Shown piece by piece: positions 49,267 to 52,835 of a DNA stretch of 52,835 nucleotides. A program made the position numbers and the translations under genes. The stretch spans positions 1-52,835 of the forward strand of contig CAAFFR010000148.1 in assembly GCA_900762245.1 (NCBI GenBank), read 5' to 3'. The stretch comes from an uncultured Oscillospiraceae bacterium (GTDB lineage Bacteria > Bacillota_A > Clostridia > Oscillospirales > Oscillospiraceae). The first letter of the stretch is position 1. Every line of letters starts with the position of its first letter. The notes beneath the pieces are model-generated. The model did no database searches. It was not told the origin of the DNA and was given only the letters and a program-made list of their open reading frames with translations.

Positions 49267-50406
49267 TCAAATAAGTCCTAAATCCATCTTCCATTCCAGC
49301 ACATTCCGAACAGCATTGTTCAGAGTATCGATATCAATGCGGCCACGGTATACGGCATCCAGTACGGCCTCGTATTGGACGGCATATTCTGTGGAGCATA
49401 ACAAGTCATTTCCGGCAAGAACGGCCATCACAGCGGCTTCTCCGGCTCCGTACCGGTCGGTAATGGCCTGCATCACCAGATCGTCCGTGAGAATGACACC
49501 TTCAAAGTGCAGTTCCTGCCGCAGATACTCATGGACGGCAGGGGAAAGGGAAGCAGGGCGCTCCGGGTCCATGGCCTCCACGATGGTGTGGCTCACCAGA
49601 ACCGCATCACAGTCCGCCTCGATACCGGACTGGAAGGGCACCAGATCCCGCTCCTCCAGCTCGGCAAAGCTGCGGCTGTCCACGGCGATACCGGTATGGG
49701 TGTCGGTATTGTTTCCATAGCCGGGGAAATGCTTCAGTACACTGCCGATATTCTGACTGCTCATTTTCCAGACAATGCAGAAAATAACGTCGGCAGTGGT
49801 CATCACATCCTGTCCAAGGGATCGGTCATAAAGAAATGCATTTGGGTCCGTTGTTATGTCACATACCGGACCCAGATTTACATTAAGCCCCAAGGTGTGC
49901 AGAAGCTGGCATTTTTCTTCCTCTACAGCCAGTACCATATCCAGTCCACCGGACAGATAGGCCTTGCGCAGAGAGGGGAACCGGCTGCTGCGGAAGGTTT
50001 TGTACCGGCTGATGCGGGTAACGCTGCCGCCCTCCTCGTCCACTGCCAGCAAAAGAGGAATTTCGGAAGCTTCCTGATAGGCGCGCAGCTTTTGCTGAAC
50101 GGATTCCACGGTTTCGTTCTCAAAATCCTCCGCAAACAGGACAAATCCACCTAAATGATAGGTATGGATATCCTCTATGGCAGTCTCCTCGTTACACCGG
50201 GCCAGAAACAGCTGCCCCACCCGCTGTTCCAGTGACATGGCATTCAGCATTTCCTGAATGGGGTCCGGCGGAAGTGTTTCCGTCACAGGCACTGTTTCCA
50301 TGATTTCTGAGACAGTTTCAGCGGGTTCTTCAGTTTCCGGAGCTGCCGATCTATCAGAACAGCCCGTTAAAAGCAGCAGGCTGAGAAGAAAAATAAGAAA
50401 TTTCAT
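49267..50406 (-). CDS. Glycoside hydrolase family 3 lipoprotein (NagZ-like)
   Basis: A 379-residue lipoprotein: signal KFLIFLLSLLLLTGC with lipobox Cys16, then an acidic Thr/Glu/Pro linker (about 20-48). The GH3 N-terminal domain follows: LSLEQRVGQLFLAR-like start, HLGGFVLFAEDF, LLLAVDEEGGSVTRI, LGLNVNLGPVCDI, KHFPGYGNN with the catalytic-loop HTGIAV, and VILTDDLVMQAI. NagZ-like enzymes remove N-acetylglucosamine from cell-wall or glycan substrates; being a lipoprotein it would act outside. The canonical KHFPGHG is KHFPGYG here. A promoter (TTGCGT, 17 bp, TATACT; plus-strand 50427-50455) precedes it. Confidence 0.9.
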   Translation of the reverse strand: MKFLIFLLSLLLLTGCSDRSAAPETEEPAETVSEIMETVPVTETLPPDPIQEMLNAMSLEQRVGQLFLARCNEETAIEDIHTYHLGGFVLFAEDFENETVESVQQKLRAYQEASEIPLLLAVDEEGGSVTRISRYKTFRSSRFPSLRKAYLSGGLDMVLAVEEEKCQLLHTLGLNVNLGPVCDITTDPNAFLYDRSLGQDVMTTADVIFCIVWKMSSQNIGSVLKHFPGYGNNTDTHTGIAVDSRSFAELEERDLVPFQSGIEADCDAVLVSHTIVEAMDPERPASLSPAVHEYLRQELHFEGVILTDDLVMQAITDRYGAGEAAVMAVLAGNDLLCSTEYAVQYEAVLDAVYRGRIDIDTLNNAVRNVLEWKMDLGLI

Positions 50407-50426
50407 CGAATCACCTCATTGTTTTC

Positions 50427-50455
50427 AGTATACCATAAAAACACCGTATACGCAA
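50427..50455 (-). promoter_or_regulatory. Promoter of the GH3 lipoprotein gene
   Basis: Minus-strand TTGCGT (50450-50455), 17-bp spacer, TATACT (50427-50432), about 20 bases upstream of the start codon. Confidence 0.65.
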
Positions 50456-50481
50456 CGGCTGTGAAAATGCGTGATGGATTC

Positions 50482-50510
50482 TTGCAGGAATACCTCTGCT
50501 GTGATAGTAT
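50482..50510 (+). promoter_or_regulatory. Promoter of the XRE regulator gene
   Basis: TTGCAG (50482-50487), 17-bp spacer, TAGTAT (50505-50510); leaves a leader of about 110 bases. Confidence 0.5.
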
Positions 50511-50625
50511 GTATAAAATACCGGTGGACATAGGGTGTCCGGTTCCAAACCACGGCATTTCTCGCTTTGTGTCGTGGAAAGTTCCGGGTAAAAGCGGTAT
50601 GATGATTACGAAAGGAGGAAGCTGG

Positions 50626-51354
50626 ATGAACCAGAAAAAGACGGGCGAATTTTTGAAACATCTGCGCAAAGAAAAGGGGCTGACCCAGGAGCAACTGGCA
50701 GAGCGTTTTTATGTATCATCCCGAACCGTATCCCGATGGGAAACTGGCAGCAATATGCCGGATGTGAACATGTTGATCGAACTTGCAGATTTTTATGATG
50801 TGGATATCAGAGAAATCATCGATGGAGAAAGGAAAGGCGAGAATATGGACAAGGAGACAAAGGATACCTTGCAAAAGCTAGCGGCCTATGCCACGGAAAA
50901 AGAAAACCGGACGCAGTCCAGAGTGGTATACATTGCACTGGGAATGTGTATTTTGCTGATCACAGCTACCGCTTTGTTTGTTGGAGAAGTCAAAGGTTTG
51001 CTGTATGGCATCATACCGGAGCAGGTATGCGATATTATCCTTACATTTATTTATACAGCCGTATTTGGCTTACTAGTCTTTTACATGCGTGTTCGTTGGT
51101 TTCTCGAAAAGCCGGCTATGGAGCCGGAGTGTGCGGCAGTGGCAACTGTGGTATCCAAAGAAATCAGAGAAGGGACCAACCAAAGCGGACGCTCTATGAT
51201 GGGGTATTCCTTTGTGGTGAATTTTCAGACAGATGATGGCAAGCTGCTGGAATTGTATACCTATGAGGTGGAATATGGCAGCCTGAAAGAAGGTATGAAA
51301 GGCATTCTTACATACAGGGGCAGGTATTTTTGCAGCCTTGATATGAACGGTTAG
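50626..51354 (+). CDS. XRE-family regulator with C-terminal membrane and DUF2500-like domain
   Basis: A 242-residue protein starting MNQKKTGEFLKHLRKEKG with AAAGGAGG upstream; the longer in-frame ORF to 50419 is rejected because it covers the promoter. Residues 5-65 are an XRE helix-turn-helix (LTQEQLAERFYVSSRTVSRW, IELADFYDVDIREIIDG). Two membrane helices (VVYIALGMCILLITATALFV; ICDIILTFIYTAVFGLLVF-like) follow. The C-terminal 75 residues (AAVATVVSKEIREG, YSFVVNFQTDDGKLLELYT, GMKGILTYRGRYFCSLD) resemble DUF2500. A membrane-tethered HTH suggests direct sensing of an envelope or extracytoplasmic signal; target genes are unknown. Confidence 0.82.
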   Translation: MNQKKTGEFLKHLRKEKGLTQEQLAERFYVSSRTVSRWETGSNMPDVNMLIELADFYDVDIREIIDGERKGENMDKETKDTLQKLAAYATEKENRTQSRVVYIALGMCILLITATALFVGEVKGLLYGIIPEQVCDIILTFIYTAVFGLLVFYMRVRWFLEKPAMEPECAAVATVVSKEIREGTNQSGRSMMGYSFVVNFQTDDGKLLELYTYEVEYGSLKEGMKGILTYRGRYFCSLDMNG

Positions 51355-51373
51355 GAAAAAGAATGACCAATGA

Positions 51374-51409
51374 AAAACCGTCCTGCGAGTACGATCGCAG
51401 GACGGTTTT
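51374..51409. terminator. Bidirectional terminator
   Basis: AAAACCGTCCTGCGA (51374-51388), loop GTACGA, TCGCAGGACGGTTTT (51395-51409): 15-bp perfect stem between convergent genes. Confidence 0.92.
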
Positions 51410-51417
51410 GTATATTG

Positions 51418-52332
51418 TTACAGAATGTGCCCAATCAGATACCACAGGGCCAGCAGTACCAGCGCCAGGGGGATGTAGGTCAGCAGGGAAGCGGCGGTGA
51501 TGCAGATGACGGTATAACCAAACAGGTCCATCAGGTAGGCAATGGCGCAGATAATGCCGCTGGTGAAAACCGCTTTGCTCAGCTGCTTGCCCACAATATT
51601 GGAGAAGAAGAAGGTGTACATGGCACCAAGAAAGGGACTGGTCACAGCAATTACGAGACCAAGGATCAGATTCAGCAGACCGGAGGTCATCATGAACAGC
51701 AGCAGAATCAGCAAAATCGTGGGAGCATAAGTTACCAAAACCTCCGGAAGATAGGTCCGGAAGCCCCAGCATGTCAGCAGATGCAGCATCATACTGAAAA
51801 TCACCGACAGAAGCCGCAGCACAAGCCATGTAGCGAAACGCTCACCTTTCGGCATAAAGGTGTCCAGCAGATTCACGAGAAATGCCAGAATGATCAGGGA
51901 AAGAACCTCCGTGCAGAGGGCAGGAAACTGGATATCGGAAATAGGAAGTAAAATCAGATATTCCTCCGCAAAGGTAACAAAGGGCAGGGGAGACAGGAAC
52001 ATTTCCAGATTCCAGGGCTTGAAGGTGTACACCACAATAGTAACAGCATAGATGAACAGGATGCCCATAGCCGAGGACAGGGAGTGGTTTAAGCTGGAGC
52101 TTTTTCCCAGTACCATCCGGCTCAAAAGACCCAGAACCAGGGAAGCCGCGGCAAAATACAGCATAAACTCCGCCGCAGCAATCCAGTCAATCTGCTTGGG
52201 CAGATAAGAAGCGGCGTGCCAGATGACATCTGCCACGTCTTCCGGAATGTGGGAAACTGCCTTATCAATGACCTGCCCGATGGTTTCTGAGATATAGGGC
52301 TCGATTGCAGAGAGGGTGGTTTCTAAATTCAT
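51418..52332 (-). CDS. Polytopic membrane protein, unknown function
   Basis: A 304-residue protein with an amphipathic N-terminal region (TTLSAIEPYISETIGQVIDK) and about seven to eight membrane helices, among them AAEFMLYFAAASLVLGLLSR, AMGILFIYAVTIVVYTF, VLSLIILAFLVNLLDTFM, ILLILLLFMMTSGLLNLILG and LTYIPLALVLLALWYLIG. A loop with LDTFMPKGERFATW recalls CvpA-type proteins, but I cannot assign a family. GGAT-like weak ribosome binding site; single gene between two terminators, ahead of the ribosomal protein gene rplL. Confidence 0.75.
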   Translation of the reverse strand: MNLETTLSAIEPYISETIGQVIDKAVSHIPEDVADVIWHAASYLPKQIDWIAAAEFMLYFAAASLVLGLLSRMVLGKSSSLNHSLSSAMGILFIYAVTIVVYTFKPWNLEMFLSPLPFVTFAEEYLILLPISDIQFPALCTEVLSLIILAFLVNLLDTFMPKGERFATWLVLRLLSVIFSMMLHLLTCWGFRTYLPEVLVTYAPTILLILLLFMMTSGLLNLILGLVIAVTSPFLGAMYTFFFSNIVGKQLSKAVFTSGIICAIAYLMDLFGYTVICITAASLLTYIPLALVLLALWYLIGHIL

Positions 52333-52441
52333 AGAGGAATCCTTTCGTAGAGAAGGGGAAATGGATATGGAATAGGGAACAATTGCGGGTGAAGAAGGAC
52401 ATCATTGTTCCTTATTCCTTACCCACTGAAAATGGGAAAAA

Positions 52442-52469
52442 TGCCGCCGCCAAAATATTGGCGGCGGCA
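52442..52469 (-). terminator. Terminator of rplL
   Basis: GCCGCCGCCAA (52443-52453), loop AATA, TTGGCGGCGGC (52458-52468); on the minus strand followed by ATTTTTCCC. Lies 23 bases after the rplL stop. Confidence 0.9.
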
Positions 52470-52491
52470 CGCATTTTCGGAGAGAGATAAA

Positions 52492-52835
52492 TTACTTGAT
52501 CTCTGCTTCTGCGCCAGCTTCCTTCAGCTCGGCGACCAGCTTCTCTGCATCTTCCTTGGAGATAGCTTCCTTCAGGGTCTTGGGGCAGTTGTCGACCAGA
52601 TCCTTGGCGTCCTTCAGACCCAGGCCGGTAGCAGCACGGACAACCTTGATGACGCCCAGCTTGGAAGCGCCGGCGGACTTCAGGATGACGTCGAACTCGG
52701 TCTTCTCCTCGACCTCAACAGCAGCGGCAGCGGGAGCAGCAACAGCAGCGGCAGCGGCGGAAACGCCGAAAACTTCTTCCAGAGTGTGGACCAGTTCGGA
52801 CAGCTCCAGGACGGTCAGTTCCTTAACCTGCTCAA
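52492..52835 (-). CDS. rplL: 50S ribosomal protein L7/L12, 3' part (start outside window)
   Basis: The frame is open from the window edge to TAA at 52492-52494 and gives 113 residues. They match L7/L12: N-terminal dimerization helix ([20 protein letters not shown]), Ala/Val-rich hinge ([17 protein letters not shown]), and the factor-binding C-terminal domain ([52 protein letters not shown]). Only about ten N-terminal residues are missing. L7/L12 forms the ribosomal stalk that recruits translation GTPases; rplJ would normally lie just beyond the window. Strong codon bias is consistent with high expression. Confidence 0.97.
   Translation of the reverse strand, partial: EQVKELTVLELSELVHTLEEVFGVSAAAAAVAAPAAAAVEVEEKTEFDVILKSAGASKLGVIKVVRAATGLGLKDAKDLVDNCPKTLKEAISKEDAEKLVAELKEAGAEAEIK

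Overview
The window looks like the chromosome of a spore-forming, low-to-mid GC Gram-positive gut bacterium of the class Clostridia, most likely an Oscillospirales/Ruminococcaceae-type organism. This rests on gene content: SpoIID and GerW sporulation proteins, ScpAB, RNase M5, a T-box ahead of alaS, and a large SRP RNA next to dnaX-ybaB-recR. No rRNA, tRNA or CRISPR array was seen, so the taxonomic call is inference.

Region 1 (1 to about 9.5 kb) is accessory and mobile. It opens inside a MobA/MobL-type relaxase gene, followed by a small protein typical of clostridial conjugative elements. A compact four-gene operon (1638-6684) follows: a winged-helix regulator, a single-chain restriction-methylation-specificity enzyme, a HEPN-like protein carrying RNEMAH, and a DUF1016/YhcG PD-(D/E)XK nuclease. 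Its promoter is overlaid by a 20-bp-arm palindrome, and three CCATAATG-type half-sites are spaced exactly 22 bp apart. On the other strand lie a SAM-dependent methyltransferase, a DUF6809-like protein with a TnpV-like protein (4-bp overlap), and a membrane 4Fe-4S protein. Base composition is visibly more AT-rich from about 1.5 to 9.5 kb and changes to core-like sequence near 9.5 kb, which I take as the right edge of the island.

Region 2 (9.6 to 23 kb) holds an LRR/TPR membrane-anchored protein, two PadR regulator plus HAAS-domain membrane protein pairs (each with a consensus promoter overlapped by an inverted repeat), tex, an Ldh-family dehydrogenase, a Ca2+/Na+ antiporter behind a probable yybP-ykoY manganese riboswitch, spoIID, a TGS-domain nucleoside kinase and small membrane proteins.

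Region 3 (23 to 37 kb) is housekeeping. It contains scpA-scpB-DUF2953-gerW-(small membrane protein)-dacF-type carboxypeptidase-rluB; an RpiR regulator with a BaiN-like flavoprotein; acpP; SRP RNA-dnaX-ybaB-recR; a DMT exporter; and pepF with a small unknown gene.

Region 4 (37 to 52.8 kb) has a shortened adenylate-forming-enzyme-like protein, T-box-alaS, comEC-holA-rnmV-GNAT-ABC-F-unknown, a Nudix hydrolase, an Mrp/NBP35 ATPase, a GH3 lipoprotein, an XRE regulator with membrane tail, an unknown polytopic membrane protein, and the 3' part of rplL at the window edge.

The core part is peppered with at least three families of short palindromic intergenic repeats: TGTCATTGCGAG...CAATGACA, TGTAGGGCG...CGCCCTACA, and an ATTGACA-type tandem unit. 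Several sit where a transcription terminator would be expected.
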